DNA from: a virus | Strand: one strand, 5' to 3' | IMG/VR virus record: IMGVR_UViG_3300034175_000195 | Location: 1-34,403 of that record | Length of the DNA stretch: 34,403 nucleotides | In this document: piece by piece, positions 8,923-17,128 of the stretch | Layout of the letters: the number at the start of each line of letters is the position of its first letter | How positions within the stretch are numbered: the first letter of the stretch is position 1 | The notes under the pieces: generated by a model | What the model was told of the DNA's origin: nothing | Databases searched by the model: none | The model's input: the letters and a program-made list of their open reading frames with translations, nothing else | Made by a program: the position numbers and the translations under genes

Positions 8923-8928
8923 TTTTTT
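8895..8928 (-). promoter_or_regulatory. -1 ribosomal frameshift site: A8 slippery run plus stem
   Basis: On the minus strand the chaperone G gene ends CCA AAA AAA AGC TAA. The eight A's lie at 8928-8921 and allow tandem slippage of two Lys tRNAs into the -1 frame, which is open through 8524. A few bases downstream lie two copies of TTCGAA separated by GTA (plus strand about 8896-8910), which can form a short stem, and GTATTCGAATAC is itself a perfect palindrome. Slippery run, spacer and stem together make the classical arrangement. Confidence 0.8.
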
Positions 8929-9200
8929 GGTGGCACAGCAGCCAACTGCCCAATAGCAGCATCAAGCTGTTTTGCATAAGAGACAGGCAGATTAAGTACC
9001 TCATCAATCTGCGCCTCAGTCCAAACGGGTGCACCATCTTGGTACACACACGCGATGAACAGCTTGGCCATCCCCTTAGCGGGTTCTAGCTTATTGGCCT
9101 CAACCGACAACGCGTAGGTAGGCTCGCGGATAGTGAGCACTTCCCCGTCTATCTCTATCTCGGCTGTCTTAGCCGCCTTTGCTTTATCTCTAAAACCCAT
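8916..9200 (-). CDS. Tail assembly chaperone (G part)
   Basis: A 94-residue acidic/helical protein that starts at the ATG at 9200, preceded by AAGGGG. It begins MGFRDKAKAAKTAEIEIDGE, which fits the short beta-then-helix proteins lying between tail tube and tape measure in siphoviruses. It ends PPKKS at a TAA that directly follows the slippery A run. Most ribosomes would stop here and a minority would shift into the T frame. The gene follows the tail tube gene by 11 bases. The assignment rests on order, size and the frameshift site more than on residue similarity. Confidence 0.82.
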   Translation of the reverse strand: MGFRDKAKAAKTAEIEIDGEVLTIREPTYALSVEANKLEPAKGMAKLFIACVYQDGAPVWTEAQIDEVLNLPVSYAKQLDAAIGQLAAVPPKKS

Positions 9201-9211
9201 TTACTTGCCCC

Positions 9212-9667
9212 TTAGGTAGCTACAACTTCGGTCGTGGTAATCAGGCCGGAGCGCTGTACGGCAAAGCTAATGCCAATAGCATCGTCGCTCGTGGCATCCA
9301 TAGATTTATCACACGAGGCGATATAGCCGTCATACGCATCTACAAAACCCGACTCGTCATTGGGGCCAGCAGGTACAGTGGCTTTGATGTCAAGAGTTGC
9401 ACGGCTTTCCTGTGCAGCTTTTAGGCCAGCGTAACCGTCAAACGTGTAATGAGCCTCGCCGCTGTACTCGTTAGGAGTCAGCCAGCCTGCTTTGTACTGT
9501 TTGGTAGCGCCGGGTGATTCGGCATGGGACCAATCAACCTGCCCCGTGGTGTCGCCACCATCTTCCAACGTGGTCAACAGCAGCAACTTTGTGTAAGTGC
9601 CGCTGCTGCCTTTTACGCGATATTCAAACGTCATGCCGTGTGCGATACGGCCTTCATTGTCTGCCAT
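9212..9667 (-). CDS. Major tail (tube) protein
   Basis: A 151-residue protein read from the ATG at 9667 behind AGGGGT. It starts MADNEGRIAHGMTFEYRVKG and is rich in Thr, Gly and Ser with alternating beta strands (GTYTKLLLLTTLEDGGDTTG, then ISFAVQRSGLI). That is the pattern of TP901-1/phi13-type tail tube proteins, which stack as hexamers around the tape measure. It lies between the tail completion gene and the chaperone pair, exactly where the tube gene is found in HK97-like genomes. The size is typical of the short tube proteins. Confidence 0.85.
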   Translation of the reverse strand: MADNEGRIAHGMTFEYRVKGSSGTYTKLLLLTTLEDGGDTTGQVDWSHAESPGATKQYKAGWLTPNEYSGEAHYTFDGYAGLKAAQESRATLDIKATVPAGPNDESGFVDAYDGYIASCDKSMDATSDDAIGISFAVQRSGLITTTEVVAT

Positions 9668-9677
9668 CTAATTACCC

Positions 9678-10097
9678 CTACGCCACTTTGCTGGCGTTAA
9701 TGTCCATTGTGATTGTTTGGCAGTGTAGTGATTCTGTAACCCCTACTACTGCACCAGCCGACTGCTCGCGCGGTCGTCTCTCTCTTAGTAGTACGGCACT
9801 GATGGCCATACCTCCTGCAACACCACTGTAATTTTCCAGCGCATCCTCAACAGCGTTAGCCAAAGCATCCGCCTGCTGAGGTGTCTTTGCCCACGCATGT
9901 ACTTTTACGTTACGTGCACGCATCCTCAGTGTGCCCTCAGCATGGTTGATATACTTAGTACCAACCACGTCGATTACGAGCTTTGGATAAGGCCTTGGCT
10001 CGTTGTCGCCAGCAACGCAAATCTGAGAAGCCTTACCAACAATGCCTATTAGTGTTTCGTCTGCCGCGAAGATTTGGATTAGTGCTAGCTCGATCAC
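9678..10097 (-). CDS. Tail completion / terminator protein (DUF3168-like)
   Basis: A 139-residue protein whose ATG at 10097 overlaps the stop of the upstream gene in ATGA fashion. The sequence runs IELALIQIFAADETLIGIVG, then YPKLVIDVVGT, a conserved VKVHAWAKTPQQADALANAV segment, and VLLRERRP with a closing strand (SLHCQTITMDI). This strand-helix-strand plan and the 'HAWA ... A..l...v..aL' stretch match small tail terminator proteins of the DUF3168/gpU-like group. Its position between an HK97 gp10-like protein and the tube protein agrees. It would cap the tail tube and join it to the head. Confidence 0.78.
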   Translation of the reverse strand: MIELALIQIFAADETLIGIVGKASQICVAGDNEPRPYPKLVIDVVGTKYINHAEGTLRMRARNVKVHAWAKTPQQADALANAVEDALENYSGVAGGMAISAVLLRERRPREQSAGAVVGVTESLHCQTITMDINASKVA

Positions 10098-10555
10098 TTG
10101 CCAACCCCCTTGGCCATCAGCTTATCTATCTCTACTATGGCCTTGCTCATCATGATTTGTTGATTCTGGCTTTTAGTCGCATCCGCCGTACGCTCTACGT
10201 AATGGCTACCGGGTATGCTCCTGCCGTCTCGTGTTTCGTAACCTTCATTAGCCAAGTGGTCGTAAAAGTATGGCGTCTTTCCGTTAGGGTGTTTGCCGTC
10301 TGCACGGCTGTAACTGTCACCTGCACCCACGTTGGCAGTAAATCGGTAGCCCTTATTGCGGATAACAATGATGACACTTATGCGTAGATCGCCCTCATCT
10401 TTGGGCATGTTACTTTTCATTACCTTTTTGGTGTTGGCAGCAGCAGTACGAACACCAGCACGCATAACCCGTTTTTGGGCAGTCTTCGATTGCAGCCCTT
10501 TTAGCATTTTATAGTACGATTTTGTGCCGGTTACTTTGACTGAGCTAGTAGCCAT
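10094..10555 (-). CDS. HK97 gp10-like head-tail joining protein
   Basis: A 153-residue basic protein. The start chosen is the ATG at 10555 (MATSSVKVTGT), which shares a base with the TAA of the upstream gene (TAATG); the frame extends to 10579 but without a better signal. It starts with a helical, Lys-rich region (YKMLKGLQSKTAQKRVMRAG), then AAANTKKVMKSNMPKDEGDL followed by beta strands and a conserved GSHYVERTADATK near the end. The 'A....K..MP...G.L..S' pattern is that of the HK97 gp10 family, which acts at the head-tail interface. Gene order supports it. Confidence 0.82.
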   Translation of the reverse strand: MATSSVKVTGTKSYYKMLKGLQSKTAQKRVMRAGVRTAAANTKKVMKSNMPKDEGDLRISVIIVIRNKGYRFTANVGAGDSYSRADGKHPNGKTPYFYDHLANEGYETRDGRSIPGSHYVERTADATKSQNQQIMMSKAIVEIDKLMAKGVGK

Positions 10556-10893
10556 TACACACCATCCGTGTGGCTGCACATAAGCTCTAGGCAGTCGCGC
10601 CGCATACCAGAAATCTTATAACTCACTACCTGTAATTTACGTTTCTCCCATTGCAGTGCCGAGTAGACACTAGCAGGGAAATTGGGGTGTACCCGCATGA
10701 GTACGCGGTACGTCTGCTGCTCAGGTTTAGAACCTGCTACAGTGGCGTCAGCGCCGGTAACGTCCTGCACCTTGGCCCATGCCGTGTAAAGTGGCTTTTG
10801 ACTGTCTATAAGCGCGCTAAGCTCATCGCGCTGTTGCCCAATGGCAGCCAGTACGGTTACGCGGTCAGTCAATTCGCCAGCGTCCAACAGCAT
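10555..10893 (-). CDS. Head-tail adaptor / head closure protein
   Basis: A 112-residue protein that starts MLLDAGELTDRVTVLAAIGQ. It matches the opening of the phage head-tail joining family ('aGeL..RVtil', then 'WAkVqdv'), here LYTAWAKVQDVTG, followed by YRVLMRVHPNFP and a final LQVVSYKISGM strand. Family members such as SPP1 gp16 close the portal channel after DNA packaging. Its ATG shares the last bases of the upstream connector gene and its TAA overlaps the next ATG, so the three are coupled. Length is typical. Confidence 0.85.
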   Translation of the reverse strand: MLLDAGELTDRVTVLAAIGQQRDELSALIDSQKPLYTAWAKVQDVTGADATVAGSKPEQQTYRVLMRVHPNFPASVYSALQWEKRKLQVVSYKISGMRRDCLELMCSHTDGV

Positions 10894-11423
10894 TAGCCAA
10901 CCCTCGTGCCACGGTTGAGCACGTTAATGGCATCCTCTAGGCCGTGTGCAACCTCGTGTAGCTGCTGCTGTGAGGCAAACTCGCGGTTACGATGATTTGT
11001 AGCGACGTAGCTTTTGATGCTCTTCCGCACGAGCGCAGTAAGAGTTTCATAGCCAGCGGTATAAACTACCACAACTTTGCTGGTGCTCGTGTTGCCGTAC
11101 TGGCTACCTTTGAGGTGTAAGGTAACGAGGTTGCCAATCTGTGTAGTGTGGTAGGTATCCTCATCAAGTAATACCCCGTCAACTGATACGCCGCTCACGA
11201 CGGTATTAGGGCCACGTAGGCGAAGTAGCTCGCCGGGGTAGTAGGTGGCCTCAATCTCACGATTGATGAGCACAGCATCCGTACGCGCCTCGATATAGTC
11301 GATGGCAGCCAACGCCTCTAGCTCTAGCTCTGAGTCGTAGGCGTTGTGGTCTAGTCCACAATATAGCCGTAGCTCAGCAGGCGGAATGGTACTAGACGTT
11401 ACTGGCGATATTTGCTCGTGCAC
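10893..11423 (-). CDS. Head-tail connector protein (gp6-like)
   Basis: A 176-residue protein. Its first half is helical (AELRLYCGLDHNAYDSELEL, then AAIDYIEARTDAVLINREIE) and its middle forms strands (LLRLRGPNTVVSGVSVDGVL, then SKVVVVYTAGYETL). This pattern, with a 'D......L..a...Ie..tg' helix and a 'V.Y.AGY' strand near the end, is that of the HK97 gp6/SPP1 gp15 connectors that bind below the portal. The start is a GTG at 11423, inside the previous gene by 32 bases; the ribosome signal is weak (CGGGG). An ATG is not available near this end, so the exact start is uncertain. Confidence 0.82.
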   Translation of the reverse strand: MHEQISPVTSSTIPPAELRLYCGLDHNAYDSELELEALAAIDYIEARTDAVLINREIEATYYPGELLRLRGPNTVVSGVSVDGVLLDEDTYHTTQIGNLVTLHLKGSQYGNTSTSKVVVVYTAGYETLTALVRKSIKSYVATNHRNREFASQQQLHEVAHGLEDAINVLNRGTRVG

Positions 11424-11604
11424 GCTTGCCCCGCTTGGCCTTTACAGGCTCAGGTACTACCTCAGGCTCAGCAACGGCCTTTACAGCCTCTACTAGCCCG
11501 TCTTTGATTAGTGAGGTTGCTAGAGCATTGTCTAGCTCGTACTCACGCCCCTTGCGGTAACCCACAAACGGCATAGCGAAAGTTTCGAGTGCTCGTACTA
11601 CCAT
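11392..11604 (-). CDS. Small protein between capsid and connector
   Basis: A 70-residue protein starting at the ATG at 11604 (MVVRALETFAMPFVGYRKGR). A longer frame to 11649 would have to begin inside the terminator hairpin, so the shorter form is preferred. It contains the segment YRKGREYELDNALATSLIKD followed by an Ala/Val/Glu/Pro-rich tail and a very basic end (KAKRGKRARANIASNV). Short proteins of this sort are common after HK97-type capsid genes, and their role is not established. It is read downstream of an intrinsic terminator, so its level should be well below that of capsid. It overlaps the connector gene by 32 bases. Confidence 0.7.
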   Translation of the reverse strand: MVVRALETFAMPFVGYRKGREYELDNALATSLIKDGLVEAVKAVAEPEVVPEPVKAKRGKRARANIASNV

Positions 11605-11609
11605 GAAAA

Positions 11610-11640
11610 ACACCGGACGGGCTACTAACCCGCCCGGTGT
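11610..11640 (-). terminator. Intrinsic terminator after the capsid gene
   Basis: ACACCGG (11610-11616) pairs with CCGGTGT (11634-11640), and CGGG (11618-11621) with CCCG (11629-11632), across one mismatch and a seven-base loop. On the minus strand the stem is followed by TTTTTC. It lies 24 bases after the capsid stop and would make capsid transcript more abundant than connector and tail transcript. Confidence 0.82.
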
Positions 11641-11664
11641 CAGAAACAAAACACAACAGGAAGA

Positions 11665-12819
11665 TTAAGCAGGAGCCTTGAAGATACGGGTTACGGCTGC
11701 CTCTACTGCACCAAAGCCGTGGCTCTGGAATAGCTCAGCGCCCTGCTGGTCACGCTTGTAGGGGTTGTTGCTGTAACGTGCCAGACGTGCTGGCTCAACG
11801 TCACGCAAGCGGAAACCCTTATTGCTGATTACATAACCATTCATACCGGTAAGTACGTCCGACTTGTAAATCGGAATACCCATGAACTTGACTAGCTCAC
11901 CGTTCTGCGGATCGACGTACATGAGTGGCTTACCGCTCGTGTCAACCATCGACTCAGCAGCGTTAAACAGGTCAACACTGAACACAGCGAACTTGCTGCT
12001 ATCGTAGCGACGGCTGCCAGCGCGGCGAGCTTTTGCAAGCTCTGGGAAAGTTACAGCCGTTTGCGATGCCGGGGTAACAATCTGGTTAGACGGCAGAGTA
12101 AGCCCATTTAGGTAGGCCACAATGTCGATTTCCAGCGCCTGCTCTTTGGCATCAACCATCTCGCCTAGCAAGTAGTCAAACAGGTTGTAGTTGAGGGCAG
12201 CAATTTGGTTGTTAGACAACCATACGCCCTTAGACGAATACACCTGAGCCTTTAGAAGCAATCCGCCGGTAGGCTCGTTGTGAGTCTCAGGGTTGGTAGT
12301 GTCGTCCTCTTGCTCAGACGTGATTTTGTCACCGGCAGCCATTGCGAGCACAGGGATAAACGTATCGCCAGCGTCCGTGGTGCTGATGACAGTACCACCA
12401 GTAGCCGTTACACCCGCGCGGAAAGCATTGCCGAGCGTAGAAGTAACCGGAGCTAGGATATTCTTAGGCACGAACATACGGTCGTTTGTAGCCGTAGTAA
12501 TCGTGGCGAAATCAGCGTCACGAGCACCAGTGATTACCCACTCAGAGGCATCAGCGGAAAACTCGGCATAGTCGTACTCAGCGGTTACAGCAGGCTTGAT
12601 AGCCTCGAACTTGGCAGACGACTTGACTACTGGCGTACCAGCAGCAAACGCAATATCGAGCTTCTTATAAGCAGAGATACGCTTGTTGATGCTCTCCATG
12701 CTGGCAAAGTTTGCCTCTGCCTTAGCCTCATCGTCAGCGCTAACAGTCTCAGCGCTCAAGAGGGTTTCGGCTTCATTCTTCAGAGCCTTAAAATCGGCTT
12801 CTAGTTTTTCGATATCCAT
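11665..12819 (-). CDS. Major capsid protein, HK97 fold
   Basis: A 384-residue protein. The ATG at 12819 (MDIEKLEADFKALKNEAETL) is chosen because AAAGGTGA precedes it; a longer form to 12852 adds 11 residues. Residues 1-65 are a coiled-coil delta (scaffold) domain that the upstream protease should remove. The rest reads as an HK97-type coat: FVPKNILAPVTSTLGNAF, a P-domain-like helix (FDYLLGEMVDAKEQALEIDI, then VAYLNG), SSKFAVFSVDLFNAAESM, and the late VISNKGFRLRDVEPARLARY with a C-terminal FGAVEAAVTRIFKAPA. It follows the protease gene and is terminated just downstream. The phage head is therefore of the HK97 type. Confidence 0.92.
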   Translation of the reverse strand: MDIEKLEADFKALKNEAETLLSAETVSADDEAKAEANFASMESINKRISAYKKLDIAFAAGTPVVKSSAKFEAIKPAVTAEYDYAEFSADASEWVITGARDADFATITTATNDRMFVPKNILAPVTSTLGNAFRAGVTATGGTVISTTDAGDTFIPVLAMAAGDKITSEQEDDTTNPETHNEPTGGLLLKAQVYSSKGVWLSNNQIAALNYNLFDYLLGEMVDAKEQALEIDIVAYLNGLTLPSNQIVTPASQTAVTFPELAKARRAGSRRYDSSKFAVFSVDLFNAAESMVDTSGKPLMYVDPQNGELVKFMGIPIYKSDVLTGMNGYVISNKGFRLRDVEPARLARYSNNPYKRDQQGAELFQSHGFGAVEAAVTRIFKAPA

Positions 12820-12841
12820 TACTGTATCACCTTTTACGTGG

Positions 12842-13522
12842 TTACTTATCACGCAAACCTCTAGCGATACTCTGCCGCTTCAAGTCTGCTAGTTTGATCT
12901 TCATTAACTGTGGCCTGTAATCCTTTTTTTGCTCTACAGATTTTTCTGTAGGCTCAGGGATAGGCTCAGCACTCTGGTTTACATCGACATTTACAGCGTC
13001 AGCCAGCAGGCCAGCAGTAGCACCCTCAAAACCGGGCGCGTCTACAATGCTAATCTCAGGGTAGCTAAACGATTCAACGTCAAACACCGGGTACAAGTTG
13101 CCCTCTACCTTGCCAATGCGACCACGCGCAGACTTGGCCCCAACAGAGCTAGCCTTTAGGTCGCCGCGCTTGAGTAAGTAGGCTGTATCTCGGCCCAACT
13201 GAGTATCAGGTAAATCAACTTCGAACTGTACGCCGCCCTCAACCTCAAATATGCGGGCCGTGCCGTTACTCGTACGGCCTAGAATCGCACCGGGCTGGTG
13301 TTGGTAACGGATAATTACGTCGGCAGTCGGCTTGGCGCTACCAGCAGCAAAACGCCACTGCACCACTTGCCCATTAGGCAACTTGCGAGGCTCTGAGAGT
13401 TGACCAAAGACTATACCCAGCCCCCGTGCTGTCATCGGCTTGCCGTCCACCGCCGCTGCCACGCTGGCAAACGTAACCGGCTCTGGTACGTCGCTCGAAA
13501 ACTCGTATAGCTCATCACTCAT
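12842..13522 (-). CDS. Prohead maturation protease (HK97 U35 type)
   Basis: A 226-residue serine protease. The expected landmarks are visible: a Gly-rich start (ARGLGIVFGQLSEPRKLPNG), the catalytic His75 in IIRYQHQPGAILG, and a Ser125/Ser126 pair in GDLKASSVG. The late strand is ISIVDAPGFEGATAG. The final 60 residues form a helical, charged tail of the kind thought to bind the capsid scaffold. Its ATG at 13522 sits on an AGGAGG ribosome site and overlaps the portal stop, so it is coupled to portal synthesis. It would cut the capsid delta domain during head maturation. Confidence 0.9.
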   Translation of the reverse strand: MSDELYEFSSDVPEPVTFASVAAAVDGKPMTARGLGIVFGQLSEPRKLPNGQVVQWRFAAGSAKPTADVIIRYQHQPGAILGRTSNGTARIFEVEGGVQFEVDLPDTQLGRDTAYLLKRGDLKASSVGAKSARGRIGKVEGNLYPVFDVESFSYPEISIVDAPGFEGATAGLLADAVNVDVNQSAEPIPEPTEKSVEQKKDYRPQLMKIKLADLKRQSIARGLRDK

Positions 13523-15024
13523 TACAGAACCTCCTGCACGAGCTTGGCCAAGTCGGCTGGCTCACTGGTGCTCACTTGTCGTTTGATTGCGTCTGCGTAA
13601 CGCTGAGCCACACGCTCGGCATCAATGCCCGCGTGGCCGAGCTTCTGAGCACAGGCGTTGAATGCCTGTAGCGCCTGCACCACGTAGCCCGCCTGCTGAT
13701 CTGCAAAGACGTTGGCTTGTGGCACGCTCAGAGGCTTGCTCAGTGCCTTGCTGGCCTTGGCCTCCACACGAGCTACAGCAGCGTCTAGGACGGGCTGCAA
13801 TACAGCCAATGCGTCAACGGGTTGGCTGGCGTGCTCGGCCTCCTGTGGCTGCTCAGGGGCAGGCAGTGCCTTGGCTGCTGGCTTCTCGCCTGCTGGCTGC
13901 TCACGCATGGCGTAGCTCGGATCGCGGTAACCGTCGCCACCATCGCGCGGCCCCTTGCCCACCCAATCACGGCCCTCGTTGTCGTTAAGGATGCCAGCAG
14001 TAACGAGCGCGGCCGCTGCCGTTGTTGCCGTCTCCCAATCGCCACGCTCTAGGTAAGACAAATCACATTCGATGTAATAGCCCTGTGCCTGCTCCTCTGG
14101 TGTAAGTAGTTTGTTGGTAAGCTCCTCATCAAGTTGCTCAGTCCAGTAACGCAAAACGTACCGCACAACTTCACTACCCATAGCAGCAATCGAGCTAAAG
14201 CCTTGGCCGCTGAGCTTGCTAAGCAGGTGCTGTGGCACTCCCCAAAAACGGCTAAACTCCTCAATCAAAAACTGCCGAGTTTCGATAAGCTGAGCATCAA
14301 TGGCAGACGTGGTAAGTGGTACATACTCTGCACCAAACGGCAGCACAGGAGCGCTGCCCGCATTATCAATACCCTTAAATGAATCAGTAAGGGTTTTTTG
14401 CATCGTGGCTAGTTGAGCATCGGTCAGCGGTACAGGTACTTTGATGTAACCAGCGAGGTGGAAGCCATCGCGTAGAAACTTGCGGGCCAACTCCTCTGCG
14501 TTGATGGCTGCCTCAATCGTGCGACGGGCTAGCTCCACAATACTTACGCCGGAGTAACCGTCTAACGACAGAGTTTTGATATGGATTACGTCAAAGTACC
14601 GGTACTTATTCTTGCCAACCTCGTAGATCGGCTCGCCCATTACTACACCGGCTTCGGGATCATCGGCATTGGCAATGCTGATAGTCGCACTGTTCATGGG
14701 GAGATTGTGCAGAGATATGCTGCCTGCCGCGCGGCGGATTGCCATAAGGCCATCACCACAGAGTTGTACATGAGCCAACAGAGTACCAAAGCCAACCGTT
14801 GCATTAGTCCACGGGTTGATACGGTAGCTGAGTACGCCATCTAATGAGTGCTCGACAATCTTGCCTTTTAGCTTGACGTGTTTTGGTAGAACTGAGGGCG
14901 CGGCAGACAGGAACGTAACCGATGCTTTGACACCAGCCACCGTTAGTGCCGAGTGTTCATTCACTACCACAGCATTGGGGCTAAATGCCGCAATATCGCC
15001 AGTTACATTTACTGTATAAATCAA
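13522..15024 (-). CDS. Portal protein, HK97 type
   Basis: A 500-residue protein. The core reads as an HK97-like portal: FDVIHIKTLSLDGYSGVSIV, then a helix (EAAINAEELARKFLRDGFHL), LAGYIKVPVPLTDAQLATMQ, the VPL...D.QLIETRQF helix, and RFWGVPQHLLSKLSGQGFSS. The C-terminal 130 residues are a Pro/Ala/Gln-rich linker followed by helices (VQALQAFNACAQKLGHAG). It would form the dodecameric ring at the packaging vertex. The start is a TTG at 15024, one base beyond the large-terminase stop, with only a weak ribosome signal, so translation may depend on the upstream gene. The N-terminus is slightly shorter than usual. Confidence 0.9.
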   Translation of the reverse strand: MIYTVNVTGDIAAFSPNAVVVNEHSALTVAGVKASVTFLSAAPSVLPKHVKLKGKIVEHSLDGVLSYRINPWTNATVGFGTLLAHVQLCGDGLMAIRRAAGSISLHNLPMNSATISIANADDPEAGVVMGEPIYEVGKNKYRYFDVIHIKTLSLDGYSGVSIVELARRTIEAAINAEELARKFLRDGFHLAGYIKVPVPLTDAQLATMQKTLTDSFKGIDNAGSAPVLPFGAEYVPLTTSAIDAQLIETRQFLIEEFSRFWGVPQHLLSKLSGQGFSSIAAMGSEVVRYVLRYWTEQLDEELTNKLLTPEEQAQGYYIECDLSYLERGDWETATTAAAALVTAGILNDNEGRDWVGKGPRDGGDGYRDPSYAMREQPAGEKPAAKALPAPEQPQEAEHASQPVDALAVLQPVLDAAVARVEAKASKALSKPLSVPQANVFADQQAGYVVQALQAFNACAQKLGHAGIDAERVAQRYADAIKRQVSTSEPADLAKLVQEVL

Positions 15025-15025
15025 C

Positions 15026-16702
15026 TTACGTACCCCATTTAATCATTGATACTTTGCCGTCCCACGCCTTTAGCGCTGCTGCCTGTACCTCTGCCTCATT
15101 TAGTTTCGACACATTGCGACGTAATACCTCTGATATGGCTGAGATAATCGCTACGATGCCGTCAATCTTCAGGTGACGCCTGCCACCCTCGTACTTATCT
15201 GCGCCCGGTTTTTTGGGGTAGAGGTTGTGCCATTTATCAATCCCGAAATCTACGTTACCCGCTTGCCAAGTAAGGCAGTCGTTACGAGCAATGGCAATGC
15301 GTCCACTCTTTAGCCGTGCCATCAACTCATAGCTCGGGTTGCTCAGCGTTAGGCTGTTCTGCTTCACTTCAATACAGGGAACGCCGCCCGCCTCAACACG
15401 CGGAATAACTTCACTGATATACGCGCGGTCGTAGGTAAGGCATTGCACGTCATACTTTTTGCTCAGCTTTATTATGTAGCGTGCTAGTTTTTCTTTGCAG
15501 GCTAAGTCAATAGTTGGCCGCTCGAATAGGTACACTTGCTTTTTGCCTACCCATGTACTGTAGTCGATGCCTTTTTTCTGGTAGTCCCGCGCAGTGTCGG
15601 CAATCATCCAATGTTTAGCTTTGACGGCCCACATATCCCCTTTAGGGTCATAGAACACCATCGCAAGCGCGGTCATATCATCACGTCTGCTGCCGTCTAG
15701 GTGCAGCACGCAAGGCCATTTCTCGTAGCCCTCTGGCAGGTCGGCGGGTTTCTTAGTGCAGTTGGCCCAATGCGTTTGGTCTAATGAGTGGCTTGTATCT
15801 TTAACCCACTGGCTCAGGTAGTAGCGCCGATACTTGGCCTCCTCAGCAGGATTGCTCATCGCTTTGGCTAACTCAATCTCTAACTGATCGGCGCGGCACA
15901 ACTCACCAACAGCAGGATTGCAGGCCAATGCCGTATTGATATCTCGCCAATCCGAAGACTCAGGGGCAGCATAGATAACCGGCAGAAAAGACTCGTCCTC
16001 TACCGGCTCCCCCTTGGCGTTCTGCTCTAGGATGCGTACAGCTTTGTCGTGTTGCTCCCACGCTACGCCTGTACGAGACGGGCCAGCGTTTGTGGCAATC
16101 CACATGATAGGTGCTGCACCTACACGCTTACCCATTGCACTAGTAAGCGCGTCAAAAAGCTCACGGTCTTTGTGCTCATGCAATTCATCTACCAAAACGC
16201 ATGAGGGACGTAGGCCCGCTTTACCCTCGCCCTTGCCTGTGAGAACTTCCCAATAACTTGCATCGTCGGGATAATCCTCGTCGGCCAATCGTATAATCCG
16301 CTGCTGTAGCTCTAGTACAGCTTTGACTCGCGGACTATTGCGTATGATGGCTTTAGCAGGCCGGAACACTGCCTTAACTATCTGGCCGAAGTTTGCGGCA
16401 GCGCAATAGACCTGATTATCTAGCGACTCACACCAGCCCGGTAGAGTATGAAAAATGCCAATGCAATCGAGTAGTCCAGACTTGCCGTTACCCTTACCAA
16501 TGCAAATGTATACATAGCGAAAACGCCGCTCCCCATTGTCGCGCCGCTTCCAACAATACGCCATGTCGATTACATCAATTTCCCATTGTAGAAAACGCCA
16601 CGGCTTACCCTCTGGCGTGTATAGATACTTCTCGCAAAGCTCAATAAACCGCTTGCCCGCCGCCGGGTCATAGTAATACTTATCGCACTCAACTAGCTTC
16701 AA
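15026..16702 (-). CDS. terL: Terminase large subunit (HK97/phi31 type)
   Basis: A 558-residue packaging motor. The ATPase half has Walker A GKGNGKS at residues 69-75 behind YVYICI, and Walker B VLVDE at 169-173, followed by LHEH. A coupling motif-like IMWIATNAG lies near residue 200. The second half holds acidic nuclease residues (CVLHLDGSRRDDMTALAMVF, later YDRAYISEVIP and a final DGIVAIISAISE). Order and spacing match the terminase_1 family. The start is a TTG at 16702, three bases after the small-subunit stop, so coupling is likely. Together with the small subunit and the HNH gene it forms a cos-type packaging set. Confidence 0.93.
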   Translation of the reverse strand: MKLVECDKYYYDPAAGKRFIELCEKYLYTPEGKPWRFLQWEIDVIDMAYCWKRRDNGERRFRYVYICIGKGNGKSGLLDCIGIFHTLPGWCESLDNQVYCAAANFGQIVKAVFRPAKAIIRNSPRVKAVLELQQRIIRLADEDYPDDASYWEVLTGKGEGKAGLRPSCVLVDELHEHKDRELFDALTSAMGKRVGAAPIMWIATNAGPSRTGVAWEQHDKAVRILEQNAKGEPVEDESFLPVIYAAPESSDWRDINTALACNPAVGELCRADQLEIELAKAMSNPAEEAKYRRYYLSQWVKDTSHSLDQTHWANCTKKPADLPEGYEKWPCVLHLDGSRRDDMTALAMVFYDPKGDMWAVKAKHWMIADTARDYQKKGIDYSTWVGKKQVYLFERPTIDLACKEKLARYIIKLSKKYDVQCLTYDRAYISEVIPRVEAGGVPCIEVKQNSLTLSNPSYELMARLKSGRIAIARNDCLTWQAGNVDFGIDKWHNLYPKKPGADKYEGGRRHLKIDGIVAIISAISEVLRRNVSKLNEAEVQAAALKAWDGKVSMIKWGT

Positions 16703-16705
16703 CGC

Positions 16706-17011
16706 TTACCACTTTTTAGATGTCTTAGCTTTTAATGGCAGTCGATCTAGCAGTTTGCCAAATTGTATCTGAGCCTTGCGGCCTGCCTCAATTGCCCCAT
16801 TAGGAGCAATCACCCCGTTAGTCTGTTCAATCATCAGCCCGTACGCGCTCTGAGCTTCTAAGCAGCCGAGATAGGTTGCCCACTGCTCACAGGCTTGGCA
16901 GAGAGTTTCAACGTGCACCGGGCTAGACAGGTCAAAACAACCCTCTAGCTCCTGCCACTTCTCTTTAGCCTTGCCGCTTAACCGTATTGGTGCACCCACA
17001 ATTTTCCTCAA
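16706..17011 (-). CDS. terS: Terminase small subunit (P27-like)
   Basis: A 101-residue helical protein: RKIVGAPIRLSGKAKEKWQE, then CFDLSSPVHVETLCQACEQW, followed by NGVIAPNGAIEAGRKAQIQF and a basic end. 'L...a...W', 'D......lc.a...w' and 'G...Np....' are the marks of the P27 small-terminase family, here slightly short. It is next to the large subunit and downstream of the HNH gene, as in HK97-like cos phages. The start is a TTG at 17011 with GGTGAG upstream. It would recognise the packaging site. Confidence 0.8.
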   Translation of the reverse strand: MRKIVGAPIRLSGKAKEKWQELEGCFDLSSPVHVETLCQACEQWATYLGCLEAQSAYGLMIEQTNGVIAPNGAIEAGRKAQIQFGKLLDRLPLKAKTSKKW

Positions 17012-17067
17012 CTCACCGACGCCTTGTTTTCTAGCTCTGAAAACTTTTCACAGACACCCACACGGTA

Positions 17068-17107
17068 GATACCTTTTTTGCCCTCTAAAATGAGGGGTAG
17101 GGGTATC
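17068..17107. repeat. Nested inverted repeat before small terminase
   Basis: GATACC (17068-17073) pairs with GGTATC (17102-17107), and CCCTC (17081-17085) with GAGGG (17092-17096) inside it. It lies in the 117-base gap between the HNH gene and the small terminase. No T-run follows on the minus strand, so it is not a clear terminator. The place fits a packaging (cos) region, but that is a guess. Confidence 0.45.
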
Positions 17108-17128
17108 GGTAAAATAGTTTCAAAATAC

